NCBI RefSeq assembly: GCF_025145845.1
Contig: NZ_CP102253.1
Coordinates: forward strand, 1,054,001 to 1,118,000
Direction: 5' to 3'
From: Alistipes shahii WAL 8301
Lineage (GTDB): Bacteria; Bacteroidota; Bacteroidia; Bacteroidales; Rikenellaceae
DNA: 64,000 nt
Shown here: in pieces, positions 33,020 through 40,353 of the stretch
Position numbering within the stretch: the stretch's first letter is position 1
Layout of the letters: each line of letters opens with the position of its first letter
Translations under genes and position numbers: made by a program
Notes under the pieces: generated by a model
Databases searched by the model: none
The model's input: only the letters and a program-made list of their open reading frames with translations
Told to the model about the DNA's origin: nothing

Positions 33020-34060
33020 TTATGATTCGTTTGACTTGAGGGTCTGCCCGCAGAGTTTCCAGAGCATGCGGGCGCCCGTGATGGCGTCGATCCGCTCGTC
33101 GGGCGCGGGGCACACCTCCACCACGTCGAAACCGATGATACGGCGTCCCGAGCGGGTGAGCGTATCGAGCAGCCAGACGGCCTGGTTGAACGTAAGGCCG
33201 CCGGAAACCGGCGTTCCGGTGTGAGGGCAGTTTTCGAAGGTCAAGGCGTCGATGTCGAAACTCACGTAGACCTCCTGCGGCAGCGCGTCGACGATGCGGC
33301 GGCACTGCGCATCCCACGTCTCGCCGCGGAAAAGGGCGGCCGCGAGCGAAAGGTCGTCGAACGTGGCGATGCGCCCGGACGAAGCGGCCAGCGCGGCCTC
33401 CGACTCGCTGAAGTCGCGCACGGCGACCTGGGCGATCTTCGTCACCTGCGGCACGTCGCGCAGGACGTTGAACATGATCGAGGCGTGGGAAAACTCAAAC
33501 CCCTCGTAGGCATCGCGCAGGTCGCAGTGCGCATCGACGTGCAGGATGCCGAACGCCGCATGGCGCGCGCCCAGCGCCCGGATCAGCCCGTAGGGCGTCG
33601 AGTGGTCGCCGCCGACCAGCCCCACGGTCTTGCCCGCATCGAGCCAGCGCGAAGCCTGCGCCCCGACGTTGGCGTTCATCGACATGCACCCCTCGTTGAC
33701 ACGGCGGACCTTGCGCACGACATAGTCGTCCTCCAGGCAGCCGCCTCCTTCGAGGTGGTCGATCACCCGTGCGGCGTCGGCCCGCAGACGCTGCGAAGAC
33801 TCCAGCAGCGAATAGTCCACATCGGCCGTGGCGATGCCGCGGCGCCAGACGCCGGGAGCCAGCGGATCGTGGAAATCCAGCTGCGTCGAGGCTTCGATAA
33901 TGGCGTCGGGGGCATAAGCCGCTCCGGCCCCGTAGGAGACCGTCACGTCCCACGGCGCCGAGATCAGCACCAGTTCCGCCGTTTCGGGAGCGAACGGAAG
34001 TCCGAAATAGGTTCCGTTGTCCACGCCGACCCCGTCCGGATCGAAGTTTTTCTGTTCCAT
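33020..34060 (-). CDS. Ureohydrolase (agmatinase/arginase family)
   Basis: 346 residues from the ATG at 34060; the frame extends ten codons upstream but that region carries the -7 box. Mn2+-site motifs are present: VGLVGGDHSTPYG, LHVDAHCDLRDAYEG, SFDIDALTFENCPHTGTP and IIGFDVVEVCP. These supply the His/Asp ligands of the binuclear centre. The family removes urea from agmatine, arginine or other guanidino compounds. Bacteroidota members are usually annotated agmatinase, but the specificity loop here does not settle the substrate. It is probably cytoplasmic. Downstream nhaA is in the same operon. The divergent pdxB gene starts 92 bases away. Confidence 0.88.
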   Translation of the reverse strand: MEQKNFDPDGVGVDNGTYFGLPFAPETAELVLISAPWDVTVSYGAGAAYAPDAIIEASTQLDFHDPLAPGVWRRGIATADVDYSLLESSQRLRADAARVIDHLEGGGCLEDDYVVRKVRRVNEGCMSMNANVGAQASRWLDAGKTVGLVGGDHSTPYGLIRALGARHAAFGILHVDAHCDLRDAYEGFEFSHASIMFNVLRDVPQVTKIAQVAVRDFSESEAALAASSGRIATFDDLSLAAALFRGETWDAQCRRIVDALPQEVYVSFDIDALTFENCPHTGTPVSGGLTFNQAVWLLDTLTRSGRRIIGFDVVEVCPAPDERIDAITGARMLWKLCGQTLKSNES

Positions 34061-34077
34061 AACATGCTTTTGAATTG

Positions 34078-34085
34078 CAAAGGTA
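34078..34085 (-). promoter_or_regulatory. -7 box of ureohydrolase-nhaA operon
   Basis: TACCTTTG on the minus strand, 17 bases before the ATG at 34060. Confidence 0.65.
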
Positions 34086-34105
34086 CGCATTTTTTATTTT
34101 TTACC

Positions 34106-34113
34106 TATATTTG
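34106..34113 (+). promoter_or_regulatory. -7 box of pdxB
   Basis: TATATTTG, 39 bases before the pdxB ATG. It is only 20 bases from the divergent -7 box at 34078-34085, so the two promoters occupy the same 90-base gap. Confidence 0.65.
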
Positions 34114-34152
34114 TTTGCTCAAAGACGAAAAACGAAAAAAACACCCGTTACC

Positions 34153-35148
34153 ATGAAAATCATTGCCGACAGCGCCATTCCCTTTCTGCGGGGCGTTCTG
34201 GAGCCGTTCGCCGAGGTGGAATACCTCCCCGGAACGGCGATTTCGGCCGCCGACGTCCGCAACGCCGACGCGCTGGTGATCCGCACCCGCACGCGGTGCG
34301 ACGAAAAACTACTGGCGGATTCGCGCGTAAAGCTGATCGCCACGGCGACCATCGGCTTCGACCACATCGACACGGCGTGGTGCGCGGCGCACGGCATCGA
34401 AGTCACGACGGCCGCGGGCTGCAACGCCCGGGGCGTACTGCAATGGGTCGGCGCGGCGCTCGTCCACCTCTCCCGCACGCAGGGCTGGCAGCCCGCCGAG
34501 CGCACGCTGGGAATCGTGGGCGTGGGACACGTCGGATCGCTCGTGAAAGCGTATGCCGAAGGGTGGGGATTCCGCGTCGTCTGCTGCGACCCGCCGCGCG
34601 AGGAGCGCGAGCGGTGCGGATTCCGGACGCTGGAGGAGGTGGCCCGCGAGGCCGACATCCTCACCTTCCACACGCCGCTCGACGCTTCGACGCGCCACAT
34701 GGCCGACAGCCGGCTGTTCGGCCTGATGAAACCCGGCGCCATCCTCATAAACTCCTCGCGCGGGGAGGTGGTCGACGGCGAGGCCCTGCTCCGGAGCGGT
34801 CTCGGCTGGGCGCTCGACGTCTGGGAGCACGAACCGCACCTCGATCCGGCGCTGCTGGAAAACGCGCTGCTCGCCACACCCCACATCGCGGGCTACTCCG
34901 AGCAGGGCAAGGCCAACGCCACGGCAATGTCCGTCGCCTCGCTGGCCCGCCGTTTCGGCCTGCCGCTCGAAGGGTGGTATCCGCCACAGGCCGCCCCGGC
35001 GCGCCGGCGGCCGATCTCCTGGCAGGAACTTTGCCGGACCATCGGCGGGGCGTACGACATCGCGTCCGAAAGCCGCAGCCTCAAGGAGCGGCCCGGGGAT
35101 TTCGAATCCATGCGCGACCACTACGCCTACCGCCGCGAATATTTTTAG
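34153..35148 (+). CDS. pdxB: 4-phosphoerythronate dehydrogenase PdxB
   Basis: 331 residues from the ATG at 34153. D-2-hydroxyacid dehydrogenase fold: catalytic-domain start MKIIADSAIPFLRGVLEPFA; NAD-binding GIVGVGHVGSLVKAYAEGWG; CDPPREERERCGF, which is characteristic of PdxB; then LINSSRGEVVDGEALL and LATPHIAGYSEQGKANATAM with the catalytic His. It oxidises 4-phosphoerythronate in the DXP-dependent vitamin B6 pathway. The C-terminal PdxB dimerisation part is short but visible. The gene stands alone between a divergent promoter and a terminator. Confidence 0.95.
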   Translation: MKIIADSAIPFLRGVLEPFAEVEYLPGTAISAADVRNADALVIRTRTRCDEKLLADSRVKLIATATIGFDHIDTAWCAAHGIEVTTAAGCNARGVLQWVGAALVHLSRTQGWQPAERTLGIVGVGHVGSLVKAYAEGWGFRVVCCDPPREERERCGFRTLEEVAREADILTFHTPLDASTRHMADSRLFGLMKPGAILINSSRGEVVDGEALLRSGLGWALDVWEHEPHLDPALLENALLATPHIAGYSEQGKANATAMSVASLARRFGLPLEGWYPPQAAPARRRPISWQELCRTIGGAYDIASESRSLKERPGDFESMRDHYAYRREYF

Positions 35149-35184
35149 CACGAACGGCGCGGATTGCGCACGCTCCGGCGTCCG

Positions 35185-35228
35185 AAAAAGGCGAAACCTG
35201 CTTTTTATTAGCGAATTCGCCCTTTTTT
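35185..35228 (+). terminator. Probable terminator after pdxB
   Basis: AAAAAGGCGAA (35185-35195) pairs, with one mismatch, with TTCGCCCTTTTT (35216-35227) around an A/T-rich loop. Confidence 0.6.
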
Positions 35229-35231
35229 AAT

Positions 35232-35239
35232 TACCTTTG
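35232..35239 (+). promoter_or_regulatory. -7 box of pyrD-cinA operon
   Basis: TACCTTTG, 23 bases before the pyrD ATG, just after the pdxB terminator. Confidence 0.65.
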
Positions 35240-35262
35240 CCCGCGATTATCAGTTAAGAACC

Positions 35263-36444
35263 ATGTACCGGAGAGTCATAAAGCCCGTACTTTTCTCGCT
35301 TACCATCGAGCAGGCCCACCACGCGGTGCTGCTGTTGCTGCGCATCATCGGGCTGATACCCGGCGGCCGCTGGCTGTTGCGCAAATGCTACGCCGTGGAG
35401 CATCCGGCGCTCGAACGCGAGGTGTTCGGCATCCGTTTCGCCAACCCCATCGGGCTGGCCGCAGGATTCGACCACAACGGCGAGGCATTCCGCGAACTGG
35501 CCGCGCTGGGATTCGGATTCGTCGAGGTGGGGACCGTGACGCCCCGTCCGCAGGCGGGCAACCCGCGGCCGCGGGTCTTCCGCCTCCCGAAGGACAATGC
35601 CATCATCAACCGCATCGGTCTGGCGAACCGCGGACTGGAAGCCACCATCCGCCACCTGCGGCGCCCGCACGACGGCGTGATCGTGGGCTGCAACATCGGC
35701 AAGAACACCTCGACCCCCGCCGAGAACGCTCCGGCGGACTACCTCAAACTCTTCCGCAGCCTCTACCAGTATGCGGACTATTTCACCGTCAACATCAGCT
35801 GCGACAACGCCTGCCGCGAAGGCACGACGCACACGCGCGAACATATCCTTCAGATACTCAACCCGCTGTTCGACTTCCGGCGCGGGCAGAACCAGTTCCG
35901 GCCGATCATGCTCAAAATCTCGCCCGACATGTCGGACGAGGTGATCGACCAGATCACCGACGTGCTGCTCGAAACGCCGCTCGACGGGATCGTGGCCACC
36001 AACGGAACCCACAGCCGCGGAGGACTCCACACGAGCCGTACGACGCTCGAAAAGATCGGCAGCGGACGCCTCAGCGGCGCACCGCTCACGCACCGCGCCG
36101 TGGAGATCGTGCGCCGCGTCCACACCCGTTCGGGCGGAACCTACCCCATCATCGGGGTCGGCGGACTGATGTCGGCCGGCGACGTGCGGGCGATGCTCGA
36201 CGCCGGGGCCGACCTCGTGCAACTCTACACCGGATACGTCTACAACGGTCCCGGAATGGTCAAAGCGGTGTGCCGCGAACTGATCGCCGCGGCCGAAAAG
36301 CCGGCCGCCATGCGCGCCGCCGGGGAGTCCGTGCAAAACGGGGAAAACCCCGAAGCATCCGCCCCGGAGGCCGTCGGGACCGCCGGGAAGGCATCCGACG
36401 GCGAATCGGAAGAGGAACGCCGCCCCGGGTCCGGACAAAAATAA
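35263..36444 (+). CDS. pyrD: Dihydroorotate dehydrogenase (quinone), class 2
   Basis: 393 residues. An N-terminal membrane-associating helix (about 1-40, SLTIEQAHHAVLLLLRIIGL) marks the class 2, quinone-using type. FMN and substrate motifs follow: FANPIGLAAGFDHNGEA, VGTVTPRPQAGNPRPRVFRL, INRIGLANRG, TVNISCDNA (the catalytic Ser region), VATNGTHSRGGL, IIGVGGLMSAGDV and LVQLYTGYVYNGPGMV. It makes orotate in pyrimidine synthesis at the inner membrane. After the family's normal end near residue 345 there is a tail of about 45 residues rich in Glu, Gly, Ala and Ser with no recognisable domain. cinA follows after 8 bases. Confidence 0.95.
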   Translation: MYRRVIKPVLFSLTIEQAHHAVLLLLRIIGLIPGGRWLLRKCYAVEHPALEREVFGIRFANPIGLAAGFDHNGEAFRELAALGFGFVEVGTVTPRPQAGNPRPRVFRLPKDNAIINRIGLANRGLEATIRHLRRPHDGVIVGCNIGKNTSTPAENAPADYLKLFRSLYQYADYFTVNISCDNACREGTTHTREHILQILNPLFDFRRGQNQFRPIMLKISPDMSDEVIDQITDVLLETPLDGIVATNGTHSRGGLHTSRTTLEKIGSGRLSGAPLTHRAVEIVRRVHTRSGGTYPIIGVGGLMSAGDVRAMLDAGADLVQLYTGYVYNGPGMVKAVCRELIAAAEKPAAMRAAGESVQNGENPEASAPEAVGTAGKASDGESEEERRPGSGQK

Positions 36445-36452
36445 CCCCACAC

Positions 36453-37694
36453 ATGAAGGCAACCATCATCACCATCGGCGACGAAATACTCATCGGGCAG
36501 ATCGTCGACACCAATTCGGTCTCCATCGCCAAACACCTCAATGCGGCGGGCATCGTGGTCCGCGAGAAAATCTCGATCGGCGACGACCGCACGCAAATCA
36601 TCGAAACCGCGGAGCGCGCCCTCGCCGGCTCGGAGGTGACCGTCATCACCGGAGGACTCGGCCCCACGAAGGACGACATCACCAAAAAGACCCTCGCGGA
36701 GATGTTCCGCAGCGACATGCGCTACGACGAACGGGTGGCCGGGCACGTTGAGAAAATGCTCGCCGAACGCGGCATCGAGTTCAACGAACTCAACCGTTCG
36801 CAGGCGATGGTCCCCGCGTGCTGCACGGTGCTGTTCAACGCCCACGGCACGGCCCCGGGCATGTGGTTCGAGCGCGACGGGCACGTCGTCGTCTCGCTGC
36901 CGGGCGTGCCGTTCGAGATGGAGCACCTGATGGAGGACGAGGTGATGCCCCGCCTGAAGACCCGCTTCGCGCTGCGGCAGATCGTCCACCGCACGATGAT
37001 CACCGCCGGACTGCCCGAGTCGATGCTCGCCAAGCGCATCGAAGCGTGGGAAAACGCCCTGCCCCCGTACCTGAAACTGGCCTACCTGCCCAATCCGGGC
37101 GCGGTGCGCCTGCGCCTGTCGGCCTACGAGGTGGAGGGCGAAAGCGTCGCCCGCGAAATCGAGAACCGGTTCGAGGCCCTGCGCAGGATCATCCCCCACA
37201 ACATCATCGGATTCGAAACCGCCACCATGCAGGAGGTGGTGCACAAAATACTCACCGAACGCTCCCTGACGCTCGCCACAGCCGAAAGCTGCACGGGCGG
37301 CTCGATCGCCGCGCGCTTCACGGCCATGCCCGGCGCTTCGGCCTATTTCCTCTGCGGCGTGGTGTCGTACAGCAACGAATCAAAAGCCGAACTGCTGGGC
37401 GTCGACCCCGCGGACATCGCCCGCTACGGCGCCGTGAGCGAACAGGTGGCCCGCCAGATGGCCGAGGGCGTCCGCCGCACGGCAGGCGCCGACTACGGCA
37501 TGGCCACCACCGGAATCGCAGGACCTTCGGGCGGCTCGGCGGAAAAGCCCGTCGGCACGGTGTGGATCGCCGTGGCGACACCCCGGGAGACGGTCGCAAT
37601 CCTCAAACAGTGCGGAACCGACCGGGGACAGATCATCGACCGCGCCAGCGCCTTCGCCATCGGCCTGCTGCGCGACTGCCTGAACGGAAATTAA
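36453..37694 (+). CDS. cinA: CinA: molybdopterin-binding-like domain plus NMN deamidase domain
   Basis: 413 residues from the ATG at 36453; the frame is open far upstream but that part overlaps pyrD and pdxB. The N-terminal MoCF-like domain (about 1-170) has IITIGDEILIGQIVDTNS and VITGGLGPTKDDITKKTL, and in CinA acts as an ADP-ribose/NAD-related pyrophosphatase. The C-terminal PncC domain (about 250-410) has LATAESCTGGSIAARF, the site of nicotinamide mononucleotide deamidation, and TTGIAGPSGGSAEKPVGTVW. The enzyme recycles pyridine nucleotides. It is followed after 12 bases by a second copy of the C-terminal domain as a separate gene. Confidence 0.95.
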   Translation: MKATIITIGDEILIGQIVDTNSVSIAKHLNAAGIVVREKISIGDDRTQIIETAERALAGSEVTVITGGLGPTKDDITKKTLAEMFRSDMRYDERVAGHVEKMLAERGIEFNELNRSQAMVPACCTVLFNAHGTAPGMWFERDGHVVVSLPGVPFEMEHLMEDEVMPRLKTRFALRQIVHRTMITAGLPESMLAKRIEAWENALPPYLKLAYLPNPGAVRLRLSAYEVEGESVAREIENRFEALRRIIPHNIIGFETATMQEVVHKILTERSLTLATAESCTGGSIAARFTAMPGASAYFLCGVVSYSNESKAELLGVDPADIARYGAVSEQVARQMAEGVRRTAGADYGMATTGIAGPSGGSAEKPVGTVWIAVATPRETVAILKQCGTDRGQIIDRASAFAIGLLRDCLNGN

Positions 37695-37706
37695 AATTCA
37701 CCGCCC

Positions 37707-38252
37707 ATGAATAAAATTTTCGCATTGCCGGCCCTGCTTTTGACGATAACGGCCTGCACCAACCCGGAAAAACGAGTGCACCAACTCCTTACCGAACGCA
37801 TGGAAACGCTCGCCGTGGCCGAAAGCTGCACGGGCGGCTCGATCGCCGCCCGGTTGATGGCCACGCCCGGCGCATCGGCCTATTTCAAAGGAGGCGTAGT
37901 GGCCTACTGGAACCAGACCAAAGAGTCTCTGCTCGGCATCCCGCGCGACACGATCGCCCTCTACGGCGTGGTAAGCGAAGAGATCGTGCGCATGATGGCC
38001 GAAAGCGTCCGTAATGTTACGGACACCCACTACGGCATCGCCACCACCGGCATTGCGGGTCCGTCGGGCGGTACGCCCGAACTTCCCGCAGGGTCGGTAT
38101 GGATTGCCGTCAGCTCGCCCATACATACCGTATCGCGGCTGGTTTACATAAACGGAAGCCGCGATAAAGTCATCCGCAAGGCGGGCACGGCGGCCATCGC
38201 CCTGCTCGAAGAAGAGTTGTTGCAGGAAAAATCCGGACAATACGCCCCTTGA
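37707..38252 (+). CDS. Stand-alone CinA C-terminal (PncC) domain with lipoprotein signal
   Basis: 181 residues. The first 17 form a lipoprotein signal, MNKIFALPALLLTITAC, predicting lipidation at C17 and export. The rest matches the C-terminal half of the neighbouring CinA closely: VAESCTGGSIAARL, ATPGASAYFKGGVVAYWNQT, YGVVSEE, IATTGIAGPSGGTPELPAGS, all catalytic motifs intact. A 32-base stretch at 37818-37849 is identical to 37281-37312 in cinA, pointing to tandem duplication. PncC-type NMN amidohydrolases are cytoplasmic in every case known to me, so an exported form is odd. It may act on extracellular NMN, or the signal may be misread by eye. Confidence 0.85.
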   Translation: MNKIFALPALLLTITACTNPEKRVHQLLTERMETLAVAESCTGGSIAARLMATPGASAYFKGGVVAYWNQTKESLLGIPRDTIALYGVVSEEIVRMMAESVRNVTDTHYGIATTGIAGPSGGTPELPAGSVWIAVSSPIHTVSRLVYINGSRDKVIRKAGTAAIALLEEELLQEKSGQYAP

Positions 38253-38279
38253 AAAAGCGACTCTGCGCCCTTTTTCAAC
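38249..38279 (+). terminator. Possible terminator overlapping end of PncC-like gene
   Basis: TTGAAAAAGCG pairs imperfectly with CGCCCTTTTTCAA around a short loop. It sits across the stop codon, just before the rpmB promoter region. Confidence 0.45.
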
Positions 38280-38352
38280 TGCGGCCGTATCGCCGGCCGC
38301 CGCTCAACCCGATCCCGAATCAGGCTTCCAGCCGAAAAAAAAGACGGCCGCT

Positions 38353-38383
38353 TTTGCTATTTGCCGAAAAGGTTGTATATTTG
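38353..38383 (+). promoter_or_regulatory. Promoter of rpmB-rpmG-DUF4295 operon
   Basis: -33 TTTG (38353-38356), 19-base spacer, -7 TATATTTG (38376-38383), 39 bases before the rpmB ATG. A complete match to the Bacteroidota consensus, as expected for ribosomal protein genes. Confidence 0.85.
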
Positions 38384-38422
38384 CACTCCCTTAATCGGGT
38401 TTTAACCAAAAATAATCAAACA

Positions 38423-38656
38423 ATGAAAGTTTGCGAAATCACAGGCAAGGTGGCGATCGTGGGAAATAACGTCTCGCACTCGCACCACAGGACCAAGCGC
38501 AAATTCAGTCCCAATCTGAAAACCAAGCGCTTCTGGTCCGAGCAGGAGGGTCGCTGGATTACCCTGAAGGTATCCGCTGCCGGCATGAAAACAATCAACA
38601 AGAAAGGGCTCGCAGCCGCTCTGCGCGAAGCTGCCGCACCCAAAAGCGTGTACTAA
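38423..38656 (+). CDS. rpmB: 50S ribosomal protein bL28
   Basis: 77 residues from the ATG at 38423. Typical bL28 start MKVCEITGKVAIVGNNVSHS, then HHRTKRKFSPNL and WITLKVSAAGMKTINKKGL. It is a large-subunit ribosomal protein. Only the second ATG region fits the family; the longer frame from 38249 runs over the promoter. It opens a three-gene operon with rpmG 16 bases downstream. Confidence 0.96.
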   Translation: MKVCEITGKVAIVGNNVSHSHHRTKRKFSPNLKTKRFWSEQEGRWITLKVSAAGMKTINKKGLAAALREAAAPKSVY

Positions 38657-38672
38657 AAACAACGAGTAACAA

Positions 38673-38855
38673 ATGGCAAAGAAAGGCAACAGAGTTCAGG
38701 TCATCCTCGAGTGCACCGAACAAAAAGAGAGCGGCGTTGCGGGAATGTCCCGTTACATCACCACCAAGAACAAGAAAAACACCCCCGACCGTCTGGAGCG
38801 CAAGAAGTACAATCCGTTCCTCAAGCGGGTTACCGTTCACCGTGAAATCAAATAG
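38673..38855 (+). CDS. rpmG: 50S ribosomal protein bL33
   Basis: 60 residues: MAKKGNRVQVILECTEQK, SRYITTKNKKNTPDRLERKKYNPFLKRVTVHREIK. It has a single cysteine (in LECTEQ) and lacks the two CxxC pairs, so it is the zinc-independent C-minus form. It binds near the E site of the large subunit. It lies between rpmB and the DUF4295 gene, 12 bases from the latter. Confidence 0.96.
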   Translation: MAKKGNRVQVILECTEQKESGVAGMSRYITTKNKKNTPDRLERKKYNPFLKRVTVHREIK

Positions 38856-38867
38856 TAAAGAAGCTCT

Positions 38868-39026
38868 ATGGCAAAGAAAGTAGTCGCAACACTGAAAACC
38901 GGCACGGGTAAGCAGTTCACCAAGTGCATCAAGATGGTCAAGTCGGAGAAGACCGGTTCCTACATGTTCAAGGAAGGCGTCATCGCCAACGACCAGGTAA
39001 AAGCTTTCTTCGAGGAGAAGAAATAA
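38868..39026 (+). CDS. DUF4295 small basic protein (Bacteroidota ribosome-associated)
   Basis: 52 residues, too short for many gene finders: it starts MAKKVVATLKTGTGKQFTKC and ends KAFFEEKK before TAA at 39024-39026. This is the DUF4295 protein that follows rpmB-rpmG throughout Bacteroidota. It is lysine-rich, with MVKSEKTGSYMFKEG in the middle. Its fixed place in a ribosomal operon implies a ribosome component. I recall a Bacteroidota-specific large-subunit protein described from a Flavobacterium ribosome structure that may be this family, but cannot confirm it here. A strong terminator follows. Confidence 0.88.
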   Translation: MAKKVVATLKTGTGKQFTKCIKMVKSEKTGSYMFKEGVIANDQVKAFFEEKK

Positions 39027-39032
39027 GTATTT

Positions 39033-39050
39033 TAAGAGTTCGACTCTTAA
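39033..39050. repeat. Short inverted repeat before terminator
   Basis: TTAAGAGT and ACTCTTAA flank a 3-base centre (TCG) seven bases after the DUF4295 stop. It could be an RNA-processing site or a protein-binding site; nothing more can be said. Confidence 0.35.
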
Positions 39051-39052
39051 AT

Positions 39053-39087
39053 ACAAAGGGCATCTTTCGGGATGCCCTTTGTGTTTT
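39053..39087 (+). terminator. Terminator of ribosomal protein operon
   Basis: ACAAAGGGCATC (39053-39064) pairs with GATGCCCTTTGT (39071-39082), followed by GTTTT. Confidence 0.88.
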
Positions 39088-39122
39088 CAGCCCCGCCGGT
39101 CGCGCATATCAAAATAATTTAT

Positions 39123-39130
39123 TACTTTTG
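39123..39130 (+). promoter_or_regulatory. -7 box of glycosyltransferase pair
   Basis: TACTTTTG, 17 bases before the ATG at 39148; matches TAnnTTTG. Confidence 0.55.
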
Positions 39131-39147
39131 AACATTAAATTCCGAGT

Positions 39148-40347
39148 ATGCAGGTCAAAACCATCGCCTTTTATCACTATACATTCCCGGCAGGCGGCGC
39201 CGAAGTCGTAACCTGCAACCTGGGCCGCTTCTTTGCCAAACACGGCTTCAGAGTACTTCTCTATACCTGGAAGCCGAATGCGGAACTGCTTACCGAAGAA
39301 CTGCGAAAAATCTTCGACATCCGTCCGCTGCCCGACACCAAACGGATTTCGGGAGTCCGAAATACCGACTTTCTCTGCGAATCGCTGAAAACAGAGCGGG
39401 CAGACGTCCTGTTCATACAAGCAACCACCGACATCGCATTCGAGCAGATCCGGACGCGCACCACGGCCAAAATCATTTTCTGCCTGCACAACACGCCATT
39501 CTGGGAGGTATACGACCTGAAGCACAAGAAGTCGTCGGAGATCCCCCGCCCCACACTGACGCGCAGGCTGGAATACGCACTTCTGCGCAAGCCCGCCTAC
39601 CGGCTAACCCGCAAACTCGAACAACGTTACGCCCAACTGTACATCCGGGTGCTCTCGAACGTGGACCGGTTCGTGACGCTATGCCCGGGTTACAGCGACG
39701 AATTCGAACGAGAGATCCGCCGGTCGGGACTTCCCGGCTGCGATTTCCCCCGCGAACGCCTTACCGCGATGCTCAATCCGATGCTGCCGACACAGGAACC
39801 CGCGAAAACGCCCAAAGAGAAGATCGTTCTCTACGCCGGACGATTCCAGCGATGTCACAAACGCATCGACCGGCTGCTGAAAATATGGAAGCGCATCGAG
39901 CAGCAAAATCCCGAATGGCGGCTGGTGATCGTCGGCGACGGAGAAGAACGCGGCGATCTGGAGAAGCAGGCCCGCAGGTTGAAATTGCAGCGGATTGAAT
40001 TCGCAGGCTATCAATACGATGTCACGCCCTTCTACCGCCGGGCCACCTTCGTCTGCCTGACTTCAAACTTCGAAGGGCTGCCCATGTGCCTGATGGAGGG
40101 GCAGCAGTACGGGGCCATTCCGGTGTCGTTCGACTCGTATTCCGGCATCCGGGAAATCACCTGCGACGGGGAATGCGGAATCATGGTCCCGGCATACAGT
40201 CTGCGCAAATATGCGGAACTGCTGAACCGCGCGCTGGCCGACGAGGAACTGCAAAAACGAATGCGCGAAAACTGCTACAAGGCCGCAGAGCGCTATGATC
40301 TGGAATGCATCGGCCAAGAGTGGCTCGCGCTGTTCGGCAAGTTATAA
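39148..40347 (+). CDS. GT4-family glycosyltransferase
   Basis: 399 residues, GT-B fold, cytoplasmic. The N-terminal acceptor domain starts KTIAFYHYTFPAGGAEVV with the glycine-rich loop of GT4 enzymes. The donor domain has IVLYAGRFQRCHKRIDRLL, WRLVIVGDGEERGDLEKQ and SNFEGLPMCLMEGQQYG, the last being the E-x7-E-like nucleotide-sugar site. It transfers a sugar from an NDP-sugar during surface-polysaccharide or LPS synthesis; donor and acceptor are not identifiable. It is paired with another GT4 gene 6 bases downstream. No further polysaccharide genes flank the pair, so it looks like a small isolated unit rather than part of a capsule locus. Confidence 0.9.
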   Translation: MQVKTIAFYHYTFPAGGAEVVTCNLGRFFAKHGFRVLLYTWKPNAELLTEELRKIFDIRPLPDTKRISGVRNTDFLCESLKTERADVLFIQATTDIAFEQIRTRTTAKIIFCLHNTPFWEVYDLKHKKSSEIPRPTLTRRLEYALLRKPAYRLTRKLEQRYAQLYIRVLSNVDRFVTLCPGYSDEFEREIRRSGLPGCDFPRERLTAMLNPMLPTQEPAKTPKEKIVLYAGRFQRCHKRIDRLLKIWKRIEQQNPEWRLVIVGDGEERGDLEKQARRLKLQRIEFAGYQYDVTPFYRRATFVCLTSNFEGLPMCLMEGQQYGAIPVSFDSYSGIREITCDGECGIMVPAYSLRKYAELLNRALADEELQKRMRENCYKAAERYDLECIGQEWLALFGKL

Positions 40348-40353
40348 CTCATT

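Noticed and set aside
34296..36452. Long in-frame extension upstream of cinA, making a 1132-codon frame
   Set aside because: It overlaps pdxB and pyrD in another frame and has shadow-like composition. CinA homologues begin at the ATG at 36453.
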